Source: Haliotis asinina
Lineage: Eukaryota > Mollusca > Gastropoda > Lepetellida > Haliotidae
DNA length: 64,000 bases
Direction of reading: 5' to 3'
Assembly (NCBI RefSeq): GCF_037392515.1
Contig: NC_090288.1
Span: 5,077,501 to 5,141,500 of the forward strand
The translations under genes were made by a program, and so were the position numbers. Positions 27,215 to 39,232 of the stretch are shown one piece after another. Each line of letters starts with the position of its first letter. Position 1 is the first letter of the stretch. The notes under the pieces are model-generated. The model did no database searches, was not told the origin of the DNA, and saw nothing but the letters and a program-made list of their open reading frames with translations.

Positions 27215-29000
27215 GTATTTTGTTCACTTTGTTTAACTAATATCTGAACAATGCATCACCTTTCTTCTTTCCATCTCTTGTCCATTCTCCTTGTGCGTGA
27301 CTCTCTCCCCTTCTTTTTCTCACACACACACTCTCTCTCTCAGTGGATTATTATTACCGTATTTGGTGAATAATTATTTTGCAAAGAATGGGTATGCCAT
27401 ATATTGATTGAAATGTGCAGGGAATCAAACCTGATCCATGGGCCTCATGAGCAAGTGCTTGTAGCAACAGCCTACACACTCTGTTCCATTTACCCAGCCT
27501 CAGTGGTAGGATCCTTCTGTGTTTATAGGGCTGTCACAGATTTCAAGTTGGTAAATGTCCATGTCCTGTTACTTTTTCCACCCATTCATCTGTCATGCTT
27601 ATTTGAAATCGTATTAAATAACTGTTCCAAACACCATAAATCCCAGTGAGATCATTCATGTGGAACTAGCTGTCTGAAAATATAAAACAAACATTGCTTT
27701 GCGTACTCAAATCATTGAAAGTTTGTTTTCACGTCACAAGATTAAATTTGAAAGTTACTAAGTTTTCTATAATGTTCGAAAAAACATGCACGCTTGCAGC
27801 TGTTTACGTCATGCATCATGTATATTATCTAGAAGTGATGATGTTACTATTTCCAGAGCTTGGATCTCGGCACTTGGCAAATGTTATCAGGTGTACTTTC
27901 TGCTGCAGCATTTTAAGTCAAACATGCTGTGGGACCGATAAAATTTAATGACGTTGGCTGAAAACTGCCTTTCATGGAGAGGATATTGTGGGTTCTTAGG
28001 CAATGGTTGGCTTTTAATGAGAATAGGAAATAATTGAAATAATTGTTCAATACGAAGGTCACCTGAGAAGCTGGATATGTTTTTCTGAGCCAATTTTGGA
28101 TTTGAGTGGCCAGATATTTTTACACAAGGTAATACAAGGAGACATCTGTTCACAGGGAGAGAAAATGTATTGAAGTTTCAGCGATGTTAGAACATCCACC
28201 TGAGTCAATATGGAACAGGTTTCTGTCTCTTGTAGAACCAGTTACAAGGGGCCGTAAGAACAACAAGAAATATTTACAGTATATTCCTGAAATAAGAATT
28301 CAGTTGACCTTTTTGGTGCAATTTCCAATCCTGTTTCAAACTTTCATATTTGACAGCTGAATGATAGATGTAGATCAGTAGAAAGTAGAATGAGTTAATC
28401 AGGCTATGCTGATTTTCTTTTCACCCCTGAGATTGAAGTGAAGGATTCTCATACAGATCCATATTTTACTCAGGTTATAGCACATTTCCCTACCATCTTT
28501 CTCACACAGCTGTAAGTTAATAAGTATGTTTCAATGTTCTAATAATAGTTTTTGCAGAAATGAAGGTGTGAAAGTAACAATTCATTCTGTACCTGTTAAC
28601 AATGCACACTATCTGTTTCTACAAGTGAACAAAACTCCAGTCAGCAGTAACAATATATTGTAAGCTATGGTTGTGGTGAATAGGAATGGTTCACTCAAAT
28701 AACTCATTGCAACTAAAATATGCAGTAAGTTCCTGTGTTCAATCTGGAATTTTCTGTTAAGCATGCGCTCAAATAACTCATTTGAAGTAAAATATAGTGC
28801 AAGTTGCTGTGTTAAATCTGGAATTTATTACTAAACGTGCACATTATAAACATAGTATACTGAATATGTACAAGAGTGGTGAAAGTTGCAAGAGGTGCCT
28901 TTGTGTGAGTCCATTTCACAAGACATTTCAACTAAAATGTTTAGCAAGTGACTAGGTTATATCTGGCATTTTGTCTTAAGCATGCTCATTAAAAAGCTGT
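27215..29000. other. Repeat-bearing non-coding stretch
   Basis: A CA/CT simple repeat lies at 27322-27343 and a partial SINE-A head at 27413-27485. At about 28690-28850, two imperfect copies of a roughly 73-bp phrase ('ctcaaataactcatt...atctggaattt') precede a third, more diverged one. Confidence 0.5.
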
Positions 29001-29336
29001 GTACTGTAGTACCTGTGTGTGAGACTAATTTCGTGTGATCCTAAGGTTGAGCATGTGTACTGTAGTACCTGTGTGTGAGACTAATTTCGTGTGATCCTAA
29101 GGTTGAGCATGTGTACTGTAGTACCTGTGTGTGAGACTAATTTCGTGTGATCCTAAGGTTGAGCATGTGTACTGTAGTACCTGTGTGTGAGACTAATTTC
29201 GTGTGATCCTAAGGTTGAGCATGTGTACTGTAGTACCTGTGTGTGAGACTAATTTAGTGTGATCCTAAGGTTGAGCATGTGTACTGTAGTACCTGTGTGT
29301 GAGACTAATTTAGTGTGATCCTAAGGTTGAGCATGT
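29001..29336. repeat. 56-bp tandem repeat, exactly six copies
   Basis: Units start at 29001, 29057, 29113, 29169, 29225 and 29281. Each begins gtactgtagtacctgtgtgt and ends with '...cctaaggttgagcatgt'. Units 5 and 6 share one change (tttagtgtg instead of tttcgtgtg); the others look identical, so the array expanded recently. gtact-gt-agtac can form a small hairpin. Confidence 0.95.
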
Positions 29337-29829
29337 GTATGCCCAGACATGAATTGTCACATGACAAATAGTGTTGTGCCTGTGTCAACATTTAAACAGC
29401 ATTTGTAACCATTAAAACAATTGCTCAACTTTTTGTCCTATATTTCTTAGTTTGGAGCAGTTAAATGACTAGCTTCAAAGTGAGTCACACTTTGAAAGCT
29501 GTAACAATTGATGATAGTGCTATAAAACTTCTGTCTATTACCTGCCAAAACATTTTGTCATGAATTTGGACTGTCTGTGTAAATGACAGATGCTCAGACT
29601 GCCTTTATAGACAAATCCCTGTCTTTGCATTCTGTAGTTCATTAGTTGTCAGTTATGTGGTCATCTGACTTGTTTTCTGTGTTATCCCGAAGGGATTGTG
29701 GACTAGAATTGTTCTCTGTTCCTTGGCTGAACAACCTTTGCATGACATCAAAGTCAACTTGACAGGTCAGCCAGGGTGAATTGGTTGATGGTGTGTCTTC
29801 GTGCCATGTTCTTCTCCTTTTTTAAGCCC

Positions 29830-30040
29830 TGCACTTAGCAGTATTCCAACTATACGGTGGCTGTTGGTAAATAATCAAGTCTAGACCATACATTCCAGTG
29901 ATCAAACATCATGAGCTGTGATTTATGTACTTGGGATTCAATGACATGTTTCAACCAAGTCATGAGGCCTGACCACCCTATCCTGTTAATGACCTCTTTC
30001 GACAAGCATCGGTTGCTGAAGACCAATTTTTTGTGCAGCA
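29830..30040 (+). mobile_element. Repeat family B, near full length
   Basis: 'cttagcagtattccaactat', 'ggtaaataatcaagtctaga', 'ccagtgatcaaacatcatga', 'tttcaaccaagtcatg', 'cctgaccaccctatcctgtt' and 'cgacaagcatcggttgctga' occur in family order. Confidence 0.7.
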
Positions 30041-32149
30041 GCTTAGTATAGCCTGACAATATCAATCATTGGATTGTCTGATCCTGATTATTTGCTGTCA
30101 CATATCTGGAATATTGCTGAATGTATCATTACACAACAAATGCATGCATACAATTGTTGAATGCGATAGAAGGGCCTGGATGTTCAAAGAACTTCAGGCT
30201 TTCATTTCAAACTTCACCCCGCAATATCTTTCTCACCAGACGATGGTGCTTTCGCTTGGTGTATGAATCTTGTCATGCACCCAGTGTTCGGATTTCTTAG
30301 ATGAAGAAATATGTATGGTAATATTCTAGGGAGGAGAGCATCAGGCTACTTGGCAGCTTTACAATTATATTGGTCTTGAACATTGGTAGCAGATGTTTGT
30401 AAGGGCTGCTAAGTCTATAAACCATTACTCGGAAATTGAATATTAGCATTACTGCTGATCAGAACATTCAGACTCGAAGGCTGTGTACTTTAAGGCATGC
30501 AGCAATATGGTGCTAATGCCTCTCTGGGTCCTCACTTAAGGAATTAATTAATCAGCCAAAATGGCCAGTAGGTTAGTTCACTGTGCTTTGATGTTGAATT
30601 GTATCTTACGTCTGCTCATAGTCTGCACGGCCAGAGTTTCATGGCAGCACACAAGCTAGTGGCTGCCATGAAGAGGTAGTTTAAACTTTAAAGATATCTG
30701 TGCAATGTACAGGTGAACAGGGTCATGTTTCAACTGTGTTTATACGGCGTGCAGTTATGTTGGTGGACATGGAGTTAGTTCAGTAATGATCAGCCATACG
30801 TCTCTACCTCTCTGCAATGTTTCAACTGCATGACAGCAGCCATTGCAAATAATGGTGTCTAGATGAAACAAAAGTTGTTACCTTGTTGCAATGTGATGAC
30901 TCTGTAGGATGCAGTCAAGGATGTAGCTTGGACTAGAATTTAAGGAAAATTGTACATTTTAGAAAGAATGTGATCACCATCATCATGAACGTAAAGCAGT
31001 TTTGAATTTGTCTTAAAAGAACATATGTTGTGAAATATTTTGTAAAATCTGTTGACATAGTGAGGGCCTTTTTCTGATTTATTTTAAAGTGTGAATAATC
31101 GCAGTAGTTAATGGCTGTATCTGGCTTAGTAGAATGGGCACTTTCCTTTCCTTCCTATATCGGAAAAGTAAATCTCTAAGAAATTATATGTCCAAGAACC
31201 AGTCCTTTAGTACAGAGCAGAAGATACCTTTAACAAAGAACACCCAACATCTTTGACATTTTATTTAAAACATGTTAAATATTTTGCCTGGTAAAATGAA
31301 GACATAGCTGGGACTTATCTGGACCATTTCAGAGTCTGCAACATGCTGTTATTAGTTTGCAGCAAATATGTGCTAAATACACACATTGGAATTGATAATA
31401 TTCCCAGGTTGATACAGTAGTTTTCAATTTGATGCTCAGTCAGGTCAACTTGCAGTGATTGTGAGATCAGAAACTATGCATAGTCTTGAATGTTCTGTCA
31501 CAGATAATTAAAGGTAATTGTTAGTATAAAATGTTAAAGCCATCTGAATATAGGAAACAGGTCTCAAATTTTAAACAAAATTACCAAATTTCCTTATCAA
31601 GGGCATTTACTTTAGAATTTCAGATAAATCTCAACCTTTGGTTGATCTGATATTTCTGCTGCCGTTTCACCTTTCTTATAATGAACAAATGTATCTAAGA
31701 TATACATGAATGACATAATGATCTGATCAAGCAATTTCTTAGATAATCACTAGATGTTTCTTTGAAGGTTTAGTAAAGTTGTATCTGTTAATGGTTCCAG
31801 ATAAATCTCAACCTTTTGGGTAATTTGATATTTCAACTCAATCATTAAGAACAATTATATGGAAGATGCACATGAAAGTTATATTGATCTTAAGCGAGGA
31901 GCGGTTTCTTAGATAATTACTTTGTTTAAGAGGTTGAAAAACCTGTATCTATTTTATTAATTATTCATCTTTCCTACTATTTGAGTACCCAGATAACTTC
32001 TGTCAATCAAGTGATAATTTAAAAACCTACTCAATGCACCTGGAACCTGGATGGAGCTAAACTAGTGCCAGTTAACCATTTTGCATTCTTGCATAATTTA
32101 ATCAGGTACAATCGATCACCTGTGTGATCCAATGCTTCTGAACCACAGT

Positions 32150-32250
32150 CATGAACTTACAATGTGTGAAGCCCATTTCTGGTGTCACCCACTTGATATT
32201 GCTGGAATATTGCCAAAGCAGTGTAAAACTAAGCTCAGTCACTCATTTTC
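32150..32250 (+). mobile_element. SINE-A tail fragment
   Basis: 'caatgtgtgaagcccatttc', 'tggtgtcaccc', 'gatattgctggaatattgcc' and '...taaaactaagctcagtcac'. The tRNA-like head is missing. Confidence 0.75.
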
Positions 32251-32324
32251 TTCACTTCCAGTTCAAGAGCAGATACACAATTTATTGTTTGAATTCAACA
32301 AAAGTCTTTGCGTCCAAGGAGTAG

Positions 32325-32470
32325 TGGCGTAGCCATAGGGTTAAAGTGTTTGCTGCTCATGCCAAAGACCCTTTTTGATTCCCTATATAGGTACATTGGG
32401 TAAAGTCAGATTGGGTGTCATTTGCTGTGATAATGCTGGAATATTGCCTTAAAATCTTACTCACTCATTT
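32325..32470 (+). mobile_element. SINE-A copy
   Basis: The head 'gtggcgtagccatagggtta + aagtgtttgctgctcatgcc' carries an A-box-like sequence and a decayed B box. The tail 'gtgataatgctggaatattg' ends in tcactcatt. It lies about 75 bp after the previous tail fragment. Confidence 0.75.
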
Positions 32471-34005
32471 TGAATTCAAAACCAATAGAATTCAGGAAGG
32501 ACATATTTTTATGGAAAATAGCAACCGCAAGGCTACCGCACTTCACTTAGTCAGTAAGCTTTTGCAATGCCAAGCTGTCCCACGCACCTCTTTATTTTGC
32601 AGTGATTCTGCTCACTGCTGACTGATCACTGATGAAAAAACACCAAATTTAGATTTTTTATGGGATCTATTTCCGTCTTCTTTTCTGCACAAAACCTGTC
32701 ACATATCCTTCAAATATTGTTCAAACTGCAAGTTTGGGTTTTTTAACCTTTAACAGACTTTTTCGGACTTGACAACCCCATAGTGAGCAATTCATGACAG
32801 GGTTTGATAAAACTGCAATATCAGCAATATTTGCACCACATTTACTATAATCTTATGTTGATATTTTTTTAGGTTGAATTGGCGTCAAACTTATGGATAT
32901 TTGAGTTTTCTTATGATTGTCAAGGAATTTTTAGTTTAGGTTACAGAAACACAGTCATTGCCCAAAACTTGTAAGTCTGTTAGTCCAATCTTGTCATTTG
33001 ACATTATCTTATCGTATGGATTTTATTTGCAATGCTTACTGGACCAAAAGATATTTTCCAGACTGGACTGCATACCAGTTATCAAAGACACAGACTGGAT
33101 TCACATATTTCTGACAAACAAGAAATCAATTTGTTGTGGCATGGGCGAACATTCCTATTGTCAAGTTCTATCGTAGTGCATTAGTATTGAGTTTATCTAG
33201 TCCTTTGTTGTGTTTTTTATTGAAGTTCATGCGAACATGTGTCACTTTTTGTAGACTGGGGACCGTGAGAATGTTGCGAAGATTTGTAATTATGTTTCTA
33301 ATTGATTAATCAGGTGTAGAAAATTGATCATTTGTAGGGCAATCAGTTGTGCTAATGTACTCAAACAGAAATGTTGGATGTAGACACATGGTCATCAAGT
33401 TCACTACAGGGGAAGTCAATATTCACTGAATGGACGTCTGCCCAACACTGCTCACTTCTTTGGTGAAAGGCAGACACGCTCAGTACTCACTGACATTGTT
33501 ATTTGTAAGGAAACTGTGGGATTATTTCCAACTACTATATATTTATGTACATCTGTTTCCTGGATATAATAATAATTGCACAAAACAGTTCGTGATTTCC
33601 AAATGAGTTGCATGCAACATCAAATCTAATACACCATCTTTTCCACAGATGATTACCAAAATAGATTAAATTACCGAACCAAAACTCCATGAGAGATTAT
33701 GAATAGTTTGAGGTATATGTTTATTAAAAGGTCAGTCATGACTTTGAAAATATGCTGGATTGCTCTTTTGTGAGACAGTGTATTGGTTCTTTACTTCAAG
33801 GATGTGTAACATGTAACTCAACTACAAGACTGTTTGTTCAGAAATATGTTTTAGGTGTAGTAATCTTTGTGAATAAACCATACATGATGCTAGCAGAGTC
33901 ATCTCTTTTACACAGGCTGGGTATGGGTCACAAACCTTCAGGTAACATTAGGATACACTGATAAGTTCGTTCGGCCATGATATGTAGGTAACTTTAAGCT
34001 TAACC

Positions 34006-34290
34006 ACTAACCAAGGCTGCCTTATTTATCAGTAGAGGATGTAATATGTCCATGACACTATGCTCCAAAAGGCGACTATGCTTGTTATAAGAATCAAGTA
34101 ACGAGATTAAGAGGTCAGGCTCGCAGCCTTGTTTGACATTGGTCATTGGTTTCCTGTTGTGCATTTCCATATTCATACTGTTGATCACTGGCTTGTTTGG
34201 TCCAGTCACTCGATTACAGACCGCTGCCATATAACTGGAATATTGCAGAGTGCTGCGTAAAGCTAAACTCACTCACTCACTCACTCTGAG
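34006..34290 (-). mobile_element. Repeat family B copy, full length
   Basis: Starts 'aaggcgactatgcttgttat', continues 'ctgttgatcactggcttgtt' and 'tcgattacagaccgctgcca', then 'actggaatattgcagagtgc' and (ACTC)n. It shares its 3' terminal sequence and (ACTC)n with SINE-A, which suggests a common tail. Confidence 0.75.
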
Positions 34291-34969
34291 ATAAGGTCGC
34301 TTGTGTATGTGACAGTGAGTCCTAATTTTGCAACAGACATACAGTAAAACTTAGTATTACCTGGTACATACAGTTATTTTTGGTTTTGAAAGTCATGAAA
34401 ATATTTTTTTGTGACATTATTTTATTGGTCAAATTTGGAGAAATCCATTTGCTGAATTCTGGGTACAATTACATTTTATATGCTGCAAATTTTTTCTACA
34501 TAAAAACAGTCACAAAAACATTTCTGAATGCTGTTCATTGTACATTAAAATATTTGTATGTGTGGTATTTTTTGAGAGTCCTACAAATACAACATGAACT
34601 ACTAATATCCTCAGATACCTGAGACAGAACATGGGCTTGAGTAACTCGCATTGTGAATTGCATTCCTTAATTTCAGACATATTAGTGTCAAAAGTGATAT
34701 CTGATGTAATTTCCTATTTTAATTTTATCATAAATTTCGGATATTTTTCAAATGATAACTGATTAGCCCTTGTTTTCCTTGTGAGGGGTGTTGGGGCAGG
34801 GTACGCTCACCTTTTCATCACGCTCATGATGAAGCTGGAATTGTAAAAGTAACTCTGTCTTTTACATAGATTTAATTAGCTTGGTTTTGGTTTTGGGGGG
34901 TTAAACTACTGATTATGTGTTAAGAATGCCATGATAATGTTTGCACCATCTGTATTCACAACGATGGAT

Positions 34970-35145
34970 ATCAGTGAATGAGTGAGTGTGTGACTGAGTA
35001 TAGTTTTACACCGTGTTAAGCAATATTCCAGCTGAAAGGACACCAGAAATGGACTTCACACATTGTACCTATGTGGAGAATCAAACCCTTGTGTTCACCA
35101 TGAGGAGCAAACGCTTTAACCGCTAAGCTACTCCAGCGCCCTAAA
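34970..35145 (-). mobile_element. SINE-A, representative copy
   Basis: On the minus strand the family reads: a tRNA-like head (A box around tagcttagcggttaaagcgtt, B box GGTTtGATTCtCC), then 'cacataggtacaatgtgtga', 'agtccatttctggtgtcc', '(ggaatattgcttaa)', '(ggtgtaaaacta)' and a (ACTC)n run. About 165-175 bp. This copy keeps nearly all parts. The A/B boxes make RNA polymerase III origin likely. Copies differ by tens of bases, so the family has several ages. A family name would need a repeat library. Confidence 0.8.
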
Positions 35146-36980
35146 GTGATGTCAAACATCTACATCACTTCTGGCTTTCGCCCCACATCAAGCTGACTCA
35201 TAAAATATCATTTAGTCTGAAAAGAGATCTTATGTGAATGTAGAGGGTGACAGGTGCTGTTACTGAAACGCTGTTCAAAGAGGTGTTAAGCCAACTCATA
35301 CAGTCAGCACCATCTTGACAGTACTTTAATCCGAACAGGTCTGTATGCAAGAAGGTGTGTTTAGGTATATGGTAGATTAATGGGGAACAAGCTGACAGTG
35401 CTGACTTTTATTGTGACGGCTTTGTTCCACTAGTTGTCCTTTTATTTGGGAATGTTCTGCCTCAAGTGATTTCTTACCATGTGGAGTTTGGACATGCTGT
35501 AGAATCCTAACCATGACAGAGTTGCAGCAGCTGGAGCGTATTGACTAGCTCCATCTTGTACAGCCTCCCAATCTTCATCAATAATAACTTGAATTTTATT
35601 AGTACCAAGATGGTTGTAAATCACGGGTAGAGATATAAAGCTGTCGATCAAGTCACCTGTGAGTAACGAGTATCATGGATTAGCTGACAGTGGGCTTTGT
35701 GAACATGTCAAGGTATTTCTGACCTGTCATTAATTTGAATTTTCAATCGAAATATTGTAACTGCTGTAAATGAAGGCAGGTTATTGAGTTCTGCATTGAC
35801 ACTTTCATTGGGGACATTCCAAATCTCTATGTTTTTCTGTCAATGTTATGACGAAGTTCTGTGATTATGGTTGCACAGAGTTATTTATATTTGTCCTATG
35901 TTTTAATTTCAAGATTAAAAACATAAGTCAAGGGATTATTGTTACAATGCTGATATGAAATCTTAAGGATCAAGGAGTCCTTTGATTCCAATACCACAGA
36001 TGGAAACCTCAAAGAGTTACTTCAAAACACTGATACAGATACCCTGTAAAAAAATAATGATTTCATCATGGCCACAGTGGCAGCCATATTGAATATCTTG
36101 CGTGAATTTGCTTTTCCTTCCTATCATAACTGTTTAGTATTTACTGAAACTGAAATCACATGGATTGAAGCCACAAATGGTATGGAAGAAGACTTTTCAC
36201 ATTGCCATTCCACATCTTTGCATGGTGACCATAGTAGGAATGTCCTTGTGTCCTTTACTCCAATCATGCTGATTACATCCTCACAAGAGAGGGTAAATTT
36301 ATGATGAGGGAAAAGCATGTTTTAGGAGGAGGTGCAAGGGTGGGTCCTGTGTTCAGTATGTGACTTATTTATGTGATTCCTTGTCATGTTATATGCTGGA
36401 AACATGCCAAATATTAACAATTTTGGCAAGTCCCCAAGTGCCAATATCTGACGCTATTTATTTTCTTTCTTTTATAGATTCTTTTTCAGAAACACTCGAG
36501 CTCTGTGATGCTGATACTTTGGAAATGCGATATCTGCAATGTGGTGTTATCAACACCTGCTTTGAGGTATTGGGTGCATTGAAAATGATAGCCTCTTACA
36601 GTGTGCTGTGGAGGCTGAGCACTTATGAAAGTATGCTTGCTTAAATCGTTATTTAGGTTTATTCAAAATTTGATTTTTGTTGCTGCAAAAAATACCCCCA
36701 AAATAAATCGAGTGAACTCCAGACCCTCAACACTGTGTTGCATTTTGTTTGATGCTCATCAAGGTTGTTACATGATTGATTAGGAATGTGGGTCCATTGC
36801 CCTCAATGGGTAACTTCAAAGAAATAGTAATTTGTTCCTCTGGCGTACTGTGGGATGAAATTATCGCGATATGTTCACCTCAAGGACTATTGGCATGGTG
36901 CTTGCAGAATGTAGTATTCTGACAAAAGTGCTCTTTCAGGGATTCACTAGCAGGGCAGTGTTACCATATCAGGCCTTTAC
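35146..36980. other. Non-coding stretch, nothing recognised
   Basis: AT-rich. Short open frames at 35442, 36068 and 36360 have no recognisable similarity or splice context. Confidence 0.45.
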
Positions 36981-37250
36981 CCTGCACTGCAAACATACAG
37001 GTACAGAGGAATCCCAAATACTTGTGTCTGTAAACTACAGGAGACTTGAACATCTTTTAAGTAGTGAAATAGTATACTGTCCCTGCACTACAAACATACG
37101 GGTACAGAAGAACCCCAAATACTATTGTCTGTATGCTACAGGAGCTCTTGAACATCTTGTAAAGTAATGAAATAGTATACTGTCATTGCACTACAAAAGT
37201 ATAGGTACACAGGAGCTCCAGATACTACTTTTGTCATGCCAAGGATTTGC
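36981..37250. repeat. About 101-bp tandem repeat, 2.6 copies
   Basis: Copies begin at 36981, 37082 and 37184 (cctgcactacaaacatacgg type, followed by gtacagaagaa, ctacaggagctcttgaacat and tagtgaaatagtatac). A further partial unit (37565-37606) sits in the loop of the palindrome that follows. Confidence 0.8.
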
Positions 37251-37305
37251 AGGAATAAAAATTGACAATATACTCAATGAAATAGATTAGCAGATCCACA
37301 GCAAT

Positions 37306-37877
37306 ACAGAAAATGTGCAAGTACATTTTTTTTATAAAGGCTGATAGTTATCTTGGTCTGCTACTATGATATCATTTGCTGTTTAAGTACTGTGATGATC
37401 ATGATACACAAAACAATAGCAGTAACTGAACTGCAATAATATTATATAGTATTAATAATAGTTACGTTTTGGGGACCATCATGTTGTAGTGCAGGACCCC
37501 TGAAAATTTAGAGTAAGACTCCTAGAGATCCTCAAATACAGGACTCGGGGTAAATCCCTCTTATGCTACAGGAGTGGAACATCTTGTGAAGTATTGAAAA
37601 AGTATGGTCAGGGACCCTCATTTGAGGTCTCTGGGACTCATATTCCTAATTTTCAGGGGTCCTGGATTACAAAATGCAGTTTCCCAGATACTTAAACATC
37701 ATTATTAATACGATGCTGTGGTATCATTGTAATTCGGTTACTGTTGTTGTACTGTGTATCATAACCATCACAATGCTACAGGAACTAAATTGCAAATGAT
37801 ATGAAAACCAGGCTAGTGCTGATGTATTGCTTCATTATCAAATTTTGTTACAAAAAGTATTTGTACATTTTCTGTGT
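37306..37877. repeat. 572-bp imperfect palindrome (foldback element)
   Basis: The left arm from 37306 (acagaaaatgtgcaagtaca) and the right arm ending 37875 (...tttgtacattttctgt) are reverse complements over more than 200 bp with substitutions and indels. Matching blocks include 'catatcatttgc', 'gatacaca', 'gtattaataat' and 'caggacccctgaaaatt'. The centre, near 37590, contains a partial unit of the neighbouring 101-bp repeat. Confidence 0.8.
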
Positions 37878-38280
37878 CCATTTGGTGAGACTAATAAATT
37901 TTGTTGCGTCCACTATCAATGTTTCTGCATGCAGGACCAGGAATTACGTTGCATAACTCCCTGTATAGTGTTCTGTATGTGAAGCTGTAACATTTAGAAC
38001 AGGAACATTATATTTCTTGAGAAATATCAAACTTGGTTCCGTGAATTTCTGCAATATATGCTTAATGTTATCATGCATAGTGCATACTGGATGCATGTAA
38101 TGTTATATTTGGGGTATGCTGTCCGGGAGGAGTTAATGCATGTAATAACAGAACCAGAGTATTCTTTTTTTGATATGTACCTGGGAACATCCGTGTTAGA
38201 ATTTATCTTCAGCAACCACTGCCCATTGCAAGAGGCAACTAACATAATTGCTGACACATGTCATCATATCCCAAATGTGT
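37878..38280. other. Non-coding stretch between the palindrome and a family B fragment
   Basis: No repeat or exon recognised; the two opposing short frames at 38027-38282 have no similarity. Confidence 0.4.
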
Positions 38281-38282
38281 AG

Positions 38283-38385
38283 ATCAGTGCTCATGCTGTT
38301 GGTCACTGGATTGTCTTGTCTAGCCTCGATTATTTAGACCGTGTGATATAGCTGGAATATTAATGAGTGTTGTGTTCAACAACAA
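38283..38385 (-). mobile_element. Repeat family B, 5' part
   Basis: 'gctcatgctgttggtcactg', 'gattgtcttgtctagcctcg', 'attatttagaccg' and 'tatagctggaatatt', with the tail ending in 'aacaacaaatcaaccaacc'. Confidence 0.7.
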
Positions 38386-39232
38386 ATCAACCAACCAATT
38401 TGAAATATACTTCACATACTTCACAAACTGTCCTATAACGATGATAAGATTTGATTTGATTTACTCTGGAATTCTGGAAGAGCATTTTTTTGCAATGATT
38501 GATAGAGAATGTCTTATTGGGCATTATTATAATAACATTGTGATAAGACAACATGGTGAAGAAAAAGTATTGATGCATGGCATTAATCCTGGCTCTTCTG
38601 TAAGGCAAATAAATCCACTGAGGAATTCCTTTCTCGTTACTGACATGTTTTCATATGTTTTTGTCTATCCAGTTATTGCCATTAAGTTCTTATCGTGACA
38701 ACAGGAATGTCCACATGGGGAGTTGAAGAAAGCACACTGACAAATCCTACTGTGTTTTCTCCTGTCTAATCTGTTGGCTAAGTTCCCGGCTCCTTCATCT
38801 AATAACTCTGCCTCACTACCATGACTCTGCTGGCTATGTTGGGGAAGTCAGGGATGGAGATCCACAACATTAATGGTCAACAACATGACCTATATATATT
38901 GATGGTGTTGGACAGAGTTTAAAATATTCTTTATCGACACAGCTTGTGGCCCATATTGAGGTCCTGTAGTCTCTGAGTGTTCTGCCTGATATATTTGAAT
39001 CAGGTGACTTCTATAACTTTCAGCATAATCCATGCTTATTCCTGATCTTGATTACGGGTAGAGGTTTTGGTTTTGTGTGGTCTTGTCCATAAAACTTAGG
39101 TCACAAATGAAGTTAAGCACCTTTTATCAAGGAGAATCCTCAGATGGGAGGTTGCTTAGTAGCTTGACCCCTGAGAGTTTCCAAGAGGTTTACCTGTAAC
39201 TTATCTAGACCTGACAAGAGTCCAATATATTT

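Larger units (their letters stand above)
29337..34005. other. Non-coding stretch with dispersed repeats
   Basis: Besides the listed SINE/B copies, a roughly 177-bp imperfect tandem duplication spans about 31620-31970 ('cagataaatctcaacctttg' at 31621 and 31798; 'tttcttagataat' follows in both). No exon-like similarity. Confidence 0.5.

Noticed and set aside
38363-38698. 111-codon plus-strand frame
   Set aside because: No domain or splice context; it starts inside a family B fragment and overlaps an equally long antisense frame.
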